Notes: a model not told the origin generated them from the sequence alone. 64,000 nucleotides of DNA from Erwinia phyllosphaerae (GCF_019132875.1 NZ_JAHSPF010000001.1:124001-188000), one strand, 5' to 3'. Counted from the stretch's first letter, positions 1 through 8,463 are shown. Numbers and translations: made by a program.

Positions 1-756
1 AATCGTAAATTTCGAGTTATTTATTTTACTGATGTTTTCATCGAGAGTTACTACTGTAAAATCCTTATCACATCGGTCGCTTATCAAAACACTCCCATTC
101 CCTTTTGGCGAAGGTTTCATGCGTAAACATTCGTTGACAGTGGAATGGTGCTTTACCCAGAGGCTGGTTTCAGTTGACAACCATTGCAATGTATGCAGTA
201 TGTCAATATGCATCTGACTCAAGTTCATTTTATGTATTGGTTCATAATGCGCAATACGATTTCGAAAATCGTTAATGCCCTTGACCGTTTTCTCGAACTC
301 TTTTCGAGTCATAGAGACATTCGGCAATAAATTCTTCATGTTTTTTTGCCATACAAACCTGTCGTACTCTGGTCTAAACAGGTTTGACCAAAAATCAAAA
401 GTTAATGTTGAAATAATATCTTCCTTGTTAGGCTTTTTAGCTCTTCTTATCCCACGATCCAGCGCATCCATGCTTTCATCCGACAATCCCGATCTGAAAG
501 AGCTATGGTCAAACCATTTTTCATCGAAATAAACGCTGAATACCTCGCTCATCCTGTTCCGAAGAGTGACCTCAAGAATATGTAAGGGATAAAGGAAGGA
601 TTTTGACAGCCGTGCATTATAAAGATACAAACTGAAAGCATACTGGGTATTAAACCCAGCACTTTTTAAGTACGGCGCAAAGCGCTCTTTAGACAGGTTT
701 TCAATGAGGCTGGCCTCATTGCCAGCATAATCGTAAGGAACTTGACTTTCAGCCAT
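1..756 (-). CDS. Abi family (AbiF/AbiD-like) abortive-infection protein, 3' end cut by window edge
   Basis: Reading the minus strand from an ATG at 754-756 gives 252 codons with no stop before the left edge, so the C-terminus is missing. The N-terminal text (SLIENLSKERFAPYL, then YNARLSKSFLYPLHILEVTLRN) and the later FRNRIAHYEP block are typical of the Abi_2-type family. R165-x4-H170 is a HEPN RNase motif (R-x4-6-H). Family members are phage-defence or toxin-like RNases, several of them controlled by a structured RNA encoded upstream. The start is supported by the conserved-looking leader directly upstream. The region is AT-rich compared with the core genes, which suggests transfer. Family assignment is fairly firm; RNase activity and the RNA antitoxin are inferred. 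Confidence 0.75.
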   Translation of the reverse strand, partial: MAESQVPYDYAGNEASLIENLSKERFAPYLKSAGFNTQYAFSLYLYNARLSKSFLYPLHILEVTLRNRMSEVFSVYFDEKWFDHSSFRSGLSDESMDALDRGIRRAKKPNKEDIISTLTFDFWSNLFRPEYDRFVWQKNMKNLLPNVSMTRKEFEKTVKGINDFRNRIAHYEPIHKMNLSQMHIDILHTLQWLSTETSLWVKHHSTVNECLRMKPSPKGNGSVLISDRCDKDFTVVTLDENISKINNSKFTI

Positions 757-912
757 AGGTGTTTAGAATCCTTTTCAGAGCAGTTGGTTCGGCCCCTCTG
801 GTGTTCATACTAAGCGCCTCCAACAATCTACTTAGATCCCCGAGACAGACTTTAGTCCCTCTCGGGGTTTCGCATTTTTGGAGGTGACACTTTTTCCGGT
901 TCCTCCTTAGTG
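757..912 (-). ncRNA. structured leader RNA upstream of the Abi gene (candidate abiF-type RNA)
   Basis: Between a likely -10 element and the Abi start, the minus-strand transcript can form a strong hairpin (CCCCGAGA at 860-867 pairing with TCTCGGGG at 838-845), enclosed by an outer stem of CCTCC (880-884) with GGAGG (817-821). A conserved-looking single-stranded stretch leads into the start codon. An RNA motif upstream of abiF-type genes is established, and position and layout here agree with it. RNA identity was not tested against a covariance model. On the plus strand the same hairpin followed by TTTCGCATTTTT would also read as an intrinsic terminator. Confidence 0.5.
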
Positions 913-918
913 CAAATC

Positions 919-924
919 ATTGTA
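919..924 (-). promoter_or_regulatory. extended -10 element for the Abi RNA/gene
   Basis: The minus strand reads TTGCTACAAT, an extended -10 (TGnTACAAT). A start about 7 bases downstream would give a transcript beginning just before the structured leader. No convincing -35 box is visible, which is acceptable for an extended -10 promoter. Confidence 0.4.
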
Positions 925-1058
925 GCAACCTTCCTTTATTCTACTCGTGCTAACACTCTAAATTATTTGAAGTTACTACTTCAATATGTACTTTTCATTT
1001 TCCCCAGGAACCAATGCACAACCGTGACCTGTTCATCACTGATGCACATAAAGAGACG

Positions 1059-1313
1059 CTAGTTACTTATCACCAGAAACGTGAGGTCATCTCTTTTAAC
1101 AATAGCGCCGATTCCGGCCGATTTGATATCTTTAATCGCTGATGCAATAGCCTCATTCAGAGAATTAGCTTCACGGTCGAACTCAACGCAGACGGATTTT
1201 CCGTATGCGCATAGCAACGCATCGTCACAGCCGCTTTCATGCAGTGCGTCTTCAAGTCCTTTAGTCTGATTCGTTACGCCTGGCAGTGCCAGAATGAAGC
1301 TATAGAGCGCCAT
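1059..1313 (-). CDS. short hypothetical protein, resembles the N-terminal domain of a longer DNA-binding protein family
   Basis: An 84-residue protein with an AGGAAT-like Shine-Dalgarno before the ATG. The blocks ESGCDDALLCAYGKSVCVEFDREA, split here as ESGCDDALLCA and VCVEFDREA, then EAIASAIKDIKSAGIGA, resemble the first half of a widespread family of about 130-residue proteins that carry a C-terminal helix-turn-helix. Here the reading frame stops right after the N-terminal domain, and the sequence beyond the stop in the same frame does not read as an HTH. It is either a domain-only variant or a truncated copy. It lies next to the Abi gene in AT-rich sequence. Function unknown. Confidence 0.55.
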   Translation of the reverse strand: MALYSFILALPGVTNQTKGLEDALHESGCDDALLCAYGKSVCVEFDREANSLNEAIASAIKDIKSAGIGAIVKRDDLTFLVISN

Positions 1314-1757
1314 AATTCCTCTTTATTGAGTAGTCAGAGTATTCCGTCACCCGATAAGAGGCGGTTGTTGCTACCTCTACACTATGAATAAGCATACTGT
1401 TATGACACGCTTTACGTAACCCCCACCAAATTACCTTCAATAAAAATAACGAACCACAACAGAACCTCTATATTACTAAAAGCCTTAACCTTTAAAAGTT
1501 ACTTGTATTTTCATTACGAGCCACCTCGCAAAAAATGACGACTTATTTCAGGTTTTCTTACTATTTTTCGAGCACCCTTCCATAACAAAAATCCCATCAA
1601 TTATTCGAAGGAAAAAAGGGTAATTCAGTATTGACCAGGCAGATAAAAAGAATAGAGTGGGCATGCGCCGAACAAAGTCGGCCGCGTTAAATAGCGAAGC
1701 TCGCCAGTGGTGAGACACTGACGAGCTTCTTACCACAATGTTAAACGGAGTAACATC
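1314..1757. other. AT-rich intergenic stretch with a leader stem-loop
   Basis: No supported gene. The only clear structure is a stem-loop at 1696-1729 (arms GAAGCTCG and CGAGCTTC, with an inner CCAGTG/CACTG pairing) lying about 20 bases before the Shine-Dalgarno of the next gene. It has no U-tract, so it is more likely a leader structure than a terminator. Confidence 0.4.
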
Positions 1758-2219
1758 ATGGCTGTGAAACAGTTTACCCAAACTCGCCCCGAGTTTACAA
1801 ATTTTTCATCACTTCCTGCGGGAATGGACTTTATTGACCTGGCGGAATATAACGAGCGACTCGTTTCCGCCTTAATGGAGACGGATAATGACATGGAACG
1901 CCTTGCGCTTTTTAAAAAGCTTACCGCCAGCTTTGAGAAATTACGGTCAATTTATCAGGAGCCGGTTCCCGATAACCGTATTATGCAATTAACAACAGGT
2001 GACGTTACTACGCTTCGTAATACGCCTTTTATTACGGAGCCTGAAACCCTTACCGACTATTGCCAGGCTTTGACGCAGGTATTAATGAGCGGCTCCGTCA
2101 GTGGGGAAACGCAACAGAACCTGCTTTGCCTGCTGTTCGAGCTGGTGAACTTTCAGGTCGATGATTTGAAAGCGCCACGCTATATGGAAACCTATGGCGG
2201 TTTGGTACAGATTCGGTAA
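1758..2219 (+). CDS. conserved-looking hypothetical protein
   Basis: A 153-residue soluble, acidic, mostly helical protein with no signal peptide, membrane segment or catalytic motif that I recognise. The start is supported by ACGGAGTAAC seven bases before the ATG, and codon use matches the core genes more than the AT-rich DNA to the left. It stands alone: no close same-strand neighbour, and the converging exporter gene begins 300 bases downstream. An antisense frame at 1548-1781 overlapping its 5' end is a shadow. Function unknown. Confidence 0.7.
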   Translation: MAVKQFTQTRPEFTNFSSLPAGMDFIDLAEYNERLVSALMETDNDMERLALFKKLTASFEKLRSIYQEPVPDNRIMQLTTGDVTTLRNTPFITEPETLTDYCQALTQVLMSGSVSGETQQNLLCLLFELVNFQVDDLKAPRYMETYGGLVQIR

Positions 2220-2515
2220 GGTTGCGGGAACTTAATGCGGCAATTCCATTGCTAATGCGCTGCTACGATCCTGTAGCAGCTCTTACAGCGATCTTCCACA
2301 GCAACCCAATTGCCAATGTTTTGCACCGCTCCCGCAGCGCCTCTCACAGCAACTCAATCGCTCAACCAGCAGCAAGGGCTGGTCGGATAAGCGGACCGTT
2401 TGGCGCATGGACGCGCCAGGCGAGCCTGGAGGGATGTATTAACGGCGTGTCCGCGTTCCGATCTGCCCTTGCAGCTTTACACCCGACGTGCAGCAACATT
2501 TGCCACAGCAACCCC
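2220..2515. repeat. non-coding degenerate repeat region with GC-rich palindrome
   Basis: No gene is supported. The words CACAGCAACCC/CACAGCAACTC recur three times (about 2297, 2345 and 2502) with other CTGTAGCAGC-like words, and there is a short palindrome GGCGCATGGACGCGCC at 2402-2417. A palindrome with an ATGGAC or GTCCAT core also lies at 56114-56135. This looks like an intergenic dispersed repeat of the REP/ERIC kind. Confidence 0.4.
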
Positions 2516-3139
2516 TCAGCGCTTCGCCAGCGCCAGCTTAGCGGCAAAGCCAATAAAGACGCAGCCGGTCAGGCGATCCATCACTTTCATTACCGCTGGC
2601 TTACGCAGCTTCTCCGCAAAATATTGCGTCGACGCAATCAGCATCCCGTTCCATATCGTGCCGATAACCACATGCGCAAAGGCCATCCCGATGCTCCAGA
2701 GCGCCACCGAGCCGCCAGCCGGAATAAACTGCGGCAGAAATGAGACGTAGAAAATCCCTACTTTTGGATTCAGCAGATTTCCCAAAAATCCCCGCATAAA
2801 CACGCTGCGGTAGCTGCTTTGCTTTTTCGCTTCTGGCAGATCGGTCGTCAAAGCGCCACGAGGCTTCAACAGCAGCCCCACGCCCAGCCATAAAAGATAA
2901 GCCGCACCAACCAGCCGCAATGCGTTATAGGCAATTTCAGAAGCCAGCAGCAGCGCGCCCAGCCCCACGCCCACGGCAACACCCCATGCCATACAGCCAA
3001 GGTTTACGCCCATGCTGGTCGCCAGCGCTTTTTTCCAGCCGCTGGCCGCCGATGTACGCAAAATTAACGCCGTATCGAAGCCCGGCGTCATCGTCAACAA
3101 GGTAATAGTGAGAAGAAAAGCGAGTAGCGAAGCGGTCAT
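2516..3139 (-). CDS. LysE/RhtB family amino-acid exporter
   Basis: A 207-residue inner-membrane protein with about five or six hydrophobic segments, the usual size for the LysE/RhtB superfamily. The N-terminus LTMTPGFDTALILRTSA matches the family's conserved TPGPD-type motif (here TPGFD), and AAYLLWLGVGLLL is the typical third segment. Relatives export amino acids such as homoserine, threonine, lysine or cysteine; the substrate cannot be read from sequence. It is transcribed alone and divergently from gldA across a 160-base gap. Confidence 0.85.
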   Translation of the reverse strand: MTASLLAFLLTITLLTMTPGFDTALILRTSAASGWKKALATSMGVNLGCMAWGVAVGVGLGALLLASEIAYNALRLVGAAYLLWLGVGLLLKPRGALTTDLPEAKKQSSYRSVFMRGFLGNLLNPKVGIFYVSFLPQFIPAGGSVALWSIGMAFAHVVIGTIWNGMLIASTQYFAEKLRKPAVMKVMDRLTGCVFIGFAAKLALAKR

Positions 3140-3299
3140 AACGAACTCCCGTGGAATAATTTAACCCTTTTTTAACAGAAATGTTGCGCTGGCGAAAATC
3201 GCATTTTCACTGCTATGCCGCTTTTCCACCAACGCTCTCGCTACAAAAGGTCTACGGTGGAAGCAGTACAACCCTTTATTTCACAAAAAGGAGTGCCTG

Positions 3300-4397
3300 A
3301 TGAGCAAATTTGTTTTCTCTTCACCACGTAAATATGTCCAGGGTGCTGGCGTGATGGCGCAGCTGGGTGAGTATGTTGCAGAACTGGGCAACAATGCTTT
3401 CGTGGTCGCGGATGAAGTAGTGTGGAAACTAACGGGAAAAGAAGTACAGGACTCGCTGCGGCAGCATGCCGTTGAGTTTCACTATCAGCAGTTCAACGGT
3501 GAAGCGTCCAGCAACGAGATTTCTCGCCTGGCGGCACTGGCCAGGAAAGACGGCGCGCGTCTGGTCATCGGCGTTGGCGGCGGCAAAACGCTGGATACGG
3601 TCAAAGCGGTTGCCGACGAGTTAAAACAGCCCGTCGTTATTGTCCCTACTATCGCTTCGACCGATGCGCCCTGTAGCGCCCTTTCCGTCATCTATTCCGA
3701 CAGCGGCGTGTTTGAAAGCTATCGCTTCTACAGCAAAAATCCGGATCTGGTGCTGGTCGATACGCAGGTTTGCGCTCGTGCGCCGGTCAGGCTGTTCGCT
3801 TCCGGCATTGCCGACGGCCTGGCGACCTATGTCGAAGCGCAGGCGGTCAAACGCTCGCACAGCAAATCGATGGTGGATGGCGATCCCACCATTGCCGGGA
3901 TGGCAATTGCCGAAGCCTGCGAAAAAACGCTGCTGACCTGGGGTTACAGCGCTTATCAGGCCGTAGAGAAAAAAGTGGTTACGCCAGCCGTCGAGGCGGT
4001 AGTGGAAGCCAACACGCTGCTTTCCGGACTGGGCTTTGAAAATGCCGGATTAGCCGGTGCGCACGCTATCCATAACGGTTTTACCGCTATTGATGGCGAC
4101 ATTCATCACCTGACACATGGTGAAAAAGTGGCGTACGGCACGCTAACACAAATGGTGCTGGAACAGCGTCCCGATGAGGAAATTGCGCGTTACGTTCGCT
4201 TCTATCGCTCAATCAAAATGCCTGTCACGCTGCGTGAGATGCATCTGGAAAACGAGAGCTGGGAAAACCTGCTGAAGGTAGGCGAGTTGGCGAACAGCGA
4301 AGGCGATACGCTGAAAAACCTTAACCCTAACCTTAGCGCTGCGGATATTGCCAGCGCGATCCTGGCGGTCGATGCGTTCAGCCAGACGGTAAAATAA
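3300..4397 (+). CDS. gldA: glycerol dehydrogenase
   Basis: A 365-residue group III metal-dependent alcohol dehydrogenase that oxidises glycerol to dihydroxyacetone with NAD+. The nucleotide-binding stretch GVGGGKTLDTVKAVA and the metal ligands are all in place: D172 (IADGLATY), H255 (GAHAIHNGF) and H273 (HLTHGEKVA). Full length compared with E. coli GldA (367). The start follows AAAAAGGAG. It is monocistronic, with its own terminator downstream. Confidence 0.95.
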   Translation: MSKFVFSSPRKYVQGAGVMAQLGEYVAELGNNAFVVADEVVWKLTGKEVQDSLRQHAVEFHYQQFNGEASSNEISRLAALARKDGARLVIGVGGGKTLDTVKAVADELKQPVVIVPTIASTDAPCSALSVIYSDSGVFESYRFYSKNPDLVLVDTQVCARAPVRLFASGIADGLATYVEAQAVKRSHSKSMVDGDPTIAGMAIAEACEKTLLTWGYSAYQAVEKKVVTPAVEAVVEANTLLSGLGFENAGLAGAHAIHNGFTAIDGDIHHLTHGEKVAYGTLTQMVLEQRPDEEIARYVRFYRSIKMPVTLREMHLENESWENLLKVGELANSEGDTLKNLNPNLSAADIASAILAVDAFSQTVK

Positions 4398-4404
4398 CGC
4401 TTCC

Positions 4405-4426
4405 AGGCGGCTTCGGGCCGCCTTTC
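4405..4426 (+). terminator. gldA rho-independent terminator
   Basis: GGCGGC-TTCGG-GCCGCC at 4406-4422 followed by TTTCTTATT. It abuts the stop codon of the converging gene. Confidence 0.75.
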
Positions 4427-5293
4427 TTATTGGGCATCTGGCCCCTGTTTATCCTGCTCCGGCTGCCAGTACTCAAAGCGGTAGGCGGCGCTGATGTTCC
4501 GCGAAATTTCTCCCTGCGCAAAAACTTCCCTTTCATGCGAATAGCTGAGGGTACAGTTATCGTGATCGTCCCACAGTTGGCACTCATCCTGCGTGGTCAG
4601 CCTGCTGTCAGGATTATGCGTAATGGAAAACAACCCTTTCTCACGATTCATCCCGTCATAAGACCATTTCATTTCATTGTTGTCAGAGTGGCTGGCAATA
4701 AGCTGATTTTTATCGTTCCACTGATAGACAGATTCGCCATTCGCCTGCGCGTCCGATCCTCGCGCCACGCTTTTTATCAGGCGCAGTCGGCTATCATAGC
4801 TGTTAGTGGTTTCAGTAAAACCTTTTTTGCCCTGAAGTAAAAAAGCTTCTGAAGAGCTGGTGATGGTGCCCGCTTTGCCAACCAGAAAATCGATGGTGCC
4901 CTGCTTGTTATTAACCTCCACCAACTCGCCCGGCTTTTTGATAAATATGGCTACGGCATAAACAGCTTTCCAGCCGGTGGCAACGCGAGTGATGCTCTGT
5001 ACCATCTTCAGCACCAGGTCGCCCTCATTCTTATCAAAATTGATATCCGCACGTAGCAGTGAACCACAGCGGTCAAACTCCCCCAGCAGACGTCTTTGCC
5101 GGTCAACATCCTTACCAAACTCGCCCATCACCACCTGCTTTACCGGCCCTCTGGACGTGCCGCCCAGCAGCAGCAGGCTGTTGCTGTCATTAATTTGCGC
5201 GGCGCTGGCCGGACATTTTTCAACGGCGGCGGCTGGCGCAGCATTCAGCAAAGCCAGCAGCGCGGCACACGCGGTAATCAACATCGGGTTCAT
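4427..5293 (-). CDS. exported YnfC-like (UPF0257-type) protein
   Basis: A 288-residue protein beginning MNPMLITACAALLALL, a signal peptide with an AAPAAA-type cleavage region and no lipobox, so it is probably periplasmic. The blocks SRGPVKQVV, GEFDRCGSL, a WSYDGMNREKG segment and a Cys-x-x-x-D-x-x-x-N-Cys-like DECQLWDDHDNC echo the E. coli lipoprotein YnfC in the same order; similarity is partial. I chose the ATG at 5293 over an in-frame start at 5416, because the longer frame would run back through the cutC terminator and hide the signal peptide. Role unknown. Confidence 0.6.
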   Translation of the reverse strand: MNPMLITACAALLALLNAAPAAAVEKCPASAAQINDSNSLLLLGGTSRGPVKQVVMGEFGKDVDRQRRLLGEFDRCGSLLRADINFDKNEGDLVLKMVQSITRVATGWKAVYAVAIFIKKPGELVEVNNKQGTIDFLVGKAGTITSSSEAFLLQGKKGFTETTNSYDSRLRLIKSVARGSDAQANGESVYQWNDKNQLIASHSDNNEMKWSYDGMNREKGLFSITHNPDSRLTTQDECQLWDDHDNCTLSYSHEREVFAQGEISRNISAAYRFEYWQPEQDKQGPDAQ

Positions 5294-5373
5294 CAGCAGT
5301 CTCGCTAGCTCAACGGGAAAATCTAAGTGTAAGTGGATTCTGGGCGGATGAGAAAAATGACGATCGACAGGCA

Positions 5374-5403
5374 GAAAAAAAGCCCCACCAAAATGGATGG
5401 GGC
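5374..5403 (-). terminator. cutC rho-independent terminator
   Basis: On the minus strand GCCCCA-TCCATTTTGG-TGGGGC is followed by seven T residues. It lies about 60 bases after the cutC stop. Confidence 0.85.
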
Positions 5404-5460
5404 CTGGTACTTGCAAACATCACGTCGCTGAACTGGCGTGCTGCGCGGCAAAATCGAGGG

Positions 5461-6213
5461 TCAGGCAACAATCGGTGGGCTTAGCGTCAGGGAAGCCTTC
5501 ATCGCTTCGACCATATCGCTGTCCACACAGAGACGGCTAAACTCGTCCGTTTCCGCTACCGATGTCATAGAAACGCCTGCTTTGCGATAGCGCATTGAGG
5601 AAGCAATCCTCTGACTGGCGGAGCTGTGCAGCTCGCTTAATCCTGCATCTACAAACTTTTGCAGGTTACTGAGGCGAACGCCTGCGCCAGCCATAATGAT
5701 TGGACCACGCGTCAGCTGATTTAGTTCCTTTAATAAAGGTAAACCACTTTCGGCACTCTGCTGCTGGCCGGAGGTTAAAATACGCGCCACGCCCAGATCG
5801 GTTAACTGCTGTAAGGCGGTTAACGGACTGTGGCAAAGATCGAACGCGCGATGAAACGTTACCGCCATGCCTTCAGCAAGCGCCATCACCTGTTTCATCT
5901 GCTCAAGGGGAATATGGCCGTTGGCATCCAGCATCCCGATAACCAGTCCCGGATAGCCCAGTTCACGAATAAAGGCGATGTCAGACTTAATCTGATTAAA
6001 CTCGTTGTCCGTAAAGCAAAAATCACCACCTCGCGGGCGGACTATAGGATGAACGGGAATGGTCACGGCTTCCCGAGCCTGTATCAGGCTGCCCGCTGAC
6101 GGCGTCAGGCCGCCTTCTGAAGGTGCCGAGCACAACTCGACGCGATCGGCGCCCGCATTTTGCGCGGCTAACGCACAATCGACTCCGTAGCAGCATACTT
6201 CCAGTTTTAACAT
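5461..6213 (-). CDS. cutC: copper homeostasis protein CutC
   Basis: A 250-residue TIM-barrel protein, full length for the family (E. coli 248). The opening [26 protein letters not shown], quoted here as [11 protein letters not shown] plus AGADRVELC, and the [12 protein letters not shown] and LTSGQQQSA blocks are diagnostic. It is a cytosolic protein historically linked to copper tolerance, with an uncertain biochemical role. The gene diverges from the C-S lyase gene and ends at a strong terminator. Start preceded by AGGAGGATGG. Confidence 0.95.
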   Translation of the reverse strand: MLKLEVCCYGVDCALAAQNAGADRVELCSAPSEGGLTPSAGSLIQAREAVTIPVHPIVRPRGGDFCFTDNEFNQIKSDIAFIRELGYPGLVIGMLDANGHIPLEQMKQVMALAEGMAVTFHRAFDLCHSPLTALQQLTDLGVARILTSGQQQSAESGLPLLKELNQLTRGPIIMAGAGVRLSNLQKFVDAGLSELHSSASQRIASSMRYRKAGVSMTSVAETDEFSRLCVDSDMVEAMKASLTLSPPIVA

Positions 6214-6312
6214 TCCATCCTCCTGTTAATGACTGCTGGCTGGTTGTGTAAATGATTTTCGCTGTTTAGTCTGACTACAGACCTTAAAATAATAGTAACG
6301 GGAATCACTAAC

Positions 6313-7461
6313 ATGGCATGCAATTTTGACCAGCGAATCGATCGCCGTCACAGCGACAGCCTGAAATGGCAAAAATATGGCGACAAAGATATTTTGCCGC
6401 TTTGGGTAGCGGATATGGATTTCCGTTCACCAGAATGCGTGGTCGAAGCCTTACAGCAGCGTGTCAGTCACGGCATCTTTGGTTATGGCTCGGCACCGGA
6501 TGAACTGACTGAGGTGGTAATAGCGCGTATGCAGACGCGCTATCAGTGGAAAATCGAACCTGAATGGCTGGTGATGTTGCCCGGCGTAGTGAGCGGCCTG
6601 AACATTTCCGTGCGCGCTTTTACCGAAGCGCATCAGGGAACGCTTGCGCCGACGCCCATCTATCCGCCGTTTCGTAAAGCGGCCAAACTTGCCGGAAGGA
6701 CGCAGCTCAATGTCCCGCTACGGCTGAGCGGAAACCGCTGGATTGCAGATTTTGACGAGCTGGAAACGGCCATGACCGGCCATGAAAAACTCATGATGCT
6801 TTGTAATCCGCAAAATCCCGGCGGTACGGTTTATCGGCGTGAAGAGCTGGAAGCCCAGCTCCGTTTTGCGGTACGTCACGACCTGATCGTTTGTTCTGAT
6901 GAAATCCACTGCGATTTACTGCTTGCCGAAGGGGCGAAACATATTCCTTTTGCCAGCCTGGGAAAAGAAGCAGAACGGCGTTCGGTAACGCTGGTTTCAC
7001 CCTCAAAAACCTTCAATATCGCCGGCCTTGGCGCTTCGGTAGCCATTATTCCCGACAAAGAGCTGCGCATGCGTTTCAACGCGGTTCGTCAGGGTATTGT
7101 GCCGCAGCCGGATGTACTGTCGCTGGTTGCCGCGACCGCTGCATGGCGCGATGGTCAGCCGTGGCTGGATGAGCTACTGGCTTATCTGAAGGCTTCCCGC
7201 GCAATGCTGGATCGGCGAATCAACGCGATTGAAGGCCTTTCTCTTGCCGCGCCTGAAGCAACCTACCTGGCCTGGATCGACGCCAGCCAGCTTAACGTTG
7301 CCAGCCCGGCGCTGTTTTTCGAGCGGCACGGGCTGGGATTCTCAGCGGGAAAAGATTTCGGCGATGATAAATTTGTGCGCTTTAACTTTGGCTGTACGCA
7401 TGACCTTATCCACGAGGCGCTACGGCGGATGGAAAAAGCGGTACAGACGCTAACACGTTAA
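6313..7461 (+). CDS. PatB/MalY-type PLP-dependent C-S lyase or aminotransferase
   Basis: A 382-residue fold-type I PLP enzyme. PLWVADMDFRSP near residue 32, NPQNPGGTVY near 160 and SPSKTFNIAGL, with the Schiff-base lysine at K232, are the signature of the PatB/MalY branch, which splits cystathionine or cysteine into pyruvate, ammonia and a thiol. It lacks the MalT-interaction evidence that would make it MalY itself. The gene diverges from cutC and converges on yecM with overlapping stop codons. An exact substrate cannot be assigned. Confidence 0.85.
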   Translation: MACNFDQRIDRRHSDSLKWQKYGDKDILPLWVADMDFRSPECVVEALQQRVSHGIFGYGSAPDELTEVVIARMQTRYQWKIEPEWLVMLPGVVSGLNISVRAFTEAHQGTLAPTPIYPPFRKAAKLAGRTQLNVPLRLSGNRWIADFDELETAMTGHEKLMMLCNPQNPGGTVYRREELEAQLRFAVRHDLIVCSDEIHCDLLLAEGAKHIPFASLGKEAERRSVTLVSPSKTFNIAGLGASVAIIPDKELRMRFNAVRQGIVPQPDVLSLVAATAAWRDGQPWLDELLAYLKASRAMLDRRINAIEGLSLAAPEATYLAWIDASQLNVASPALFFERHGLGFSAGKDFGDDKFVRFNFGCTHDLIHEALRRMEKAVQTLTR

Positions 7462-8024
7462 GACGCCCGTTCGCTCTCCACGACGTCCTTCAGGCTCCAG
7501 GGATGGAACTTGATGGTTACGTTGCCGTCGCTGACGGCCAGCGTAGGATTAAGCAACCTTTCGCCTGCCCCCTTTGGCGCACTGTTTTTGACTGAAATAC
7601 CCGGCCTTGACAGACCTTCATCGGACATCAGCGCAATCGCGCGAGCGCTCAGCTGCTCTTCATCACCCGGCAGAACGATTTCAACATGTTCCCAGCCCTC
7701 ATGGCGGTAAACACGCTCGCCTGGCCAGGGAAGCTCTACTACGCTTATCTGCCACGGCCCAACGGTTAAAGGTTCATGCAGTTCAAATAAAGCGACGGGC
7801 CGCCCGTTGATCTCTTTTTCTGAAAACAGCACGCCATGCTGTAAAAAACCTTTTTTCCAGCGTTCTGCCGTCGCGGGCTGATTGCAGCGCACGGCAATAT
7901 GATCGGCTTTTAAATCAACCAGATCGAGGCCCAGACGCGCCGCCAAATCGTTAAGATAGCGTAAAAACTCAGAAGAACTGTTAACCAAATCGCTTAGTTC
8001 TTCAGCAACATTACCAGAAAACAT
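7458..8024 (-). CDS. yecM: VOC-superfamily protein YecM
   Basis: A 188-residue homologue of E. coli YecM, a vicinal-oxygen-chelate fold protein of unproven activity. The likely metal-site elements are visible in DHIAVRCN near residue 41, LFELHEP near 83 and the WEHVEIVLPG block near 114. Full length. In E. coli yecM also neighbours argS, so the synteny supports the call. Its stop overlaps that of the converging PLP enzyme gene by a few bases. Confidence 0.9.
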   Translation of the reverse strand: MFSGNVAEELSDLVNSSSEFLRYLNDLAARLGLDLVDLKADHIAVRCNQPATAERWKKGFLQHGVLFSEKEINGRPVALFELHEPLTVGPWQISVVELPWPGERVYRHEGWEHVEIVLPGDEEQLSARAIALMSDEGLSRPGISVKNSAPKGAGERLLNPTLAVSDGNVTIKFHPWSLKDVVESERAS

Positions 8025-8334
8025 TCTACTACCCCTTCCAAAACTTAACTAAATGTAATATTTATCCTGCGCATTACTGACAATTTCGTACCAATAAAAC
8101 TGTATAAACTTAACTTTCAGCGCTGATAAACCAGCAAAATACGCAAAAAACTAACATTTTATCCAGTAAAAGGTGGTTCTTGATCTCATTTTTCACTATA
8201 TAATTTGTCTTAAGACAAAAAATTCGTTCAGTTAAATTTATACAATGCGACTATTCTTAAATCCTCACCCCTGACTTGTAGGGTATTATGAATACTTATA
8301 GATTCGTTCCGCTTCTACTACTGAGGAATAGCAA
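8025..8334. other. AT-rich intergenic region with a 16-bp palindrome
   Basis: No gene is visible. A perfect palindrome TTTGTCTTAAGACAAA occupies 8204-8219 and overlaps the last base of TATAAT at 8199-8204, the layout of an operator over a promoter. It may control the tiny membrane-protein gene that begins at 8335. Confidence 0.4.
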
Positions 8335-8463
8335 ATGCTGATGTTAATACTCGTCGCAGTGCTTGTCGTTATGATGGGGTTTGCTTTGGTACGTCACTGG
8401 AAGGTTCGTAACGAAAAAATGACCGTTGCCAGTCCATACCGCCCACACCGCCGCCGCACCTGA
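8335..8463 (+). CDS. 42-residue single-pass membrane protein
   Basis: The frame is too short for the usual size cut-off but well formed: TGAGGAATAG lies just before the ATG, residues 1-19 are a continuous hydrophobic helix (MLMLILVAVLVVMMGF), and the tail is basic (HRRRT). It is predicted to sit in the inner membrane with a positively charged cytosolic C-terminus. It lies between yecM and argS, downstream of a candidate promoter and palindrome. I do not recognise a named homologue. Confidence 0.55.
   Translation: MLMLILVAVLVVMMGFALVRHWKVRNEKMTVASPYRPHRRRT

Noticed and set aside
1548-1781. 77-codon minus-strand frame upstream of the 1758 gene
   Set aside because: No Shine-Dalgarno, antisense to the real gene's start and to its leader hairpin, and no family-like text.
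5294-5416. N-terminal extension of the YnfC-like protein
   Set aside because: It overlaps the cutC terminator and would bury a good signal peptide.
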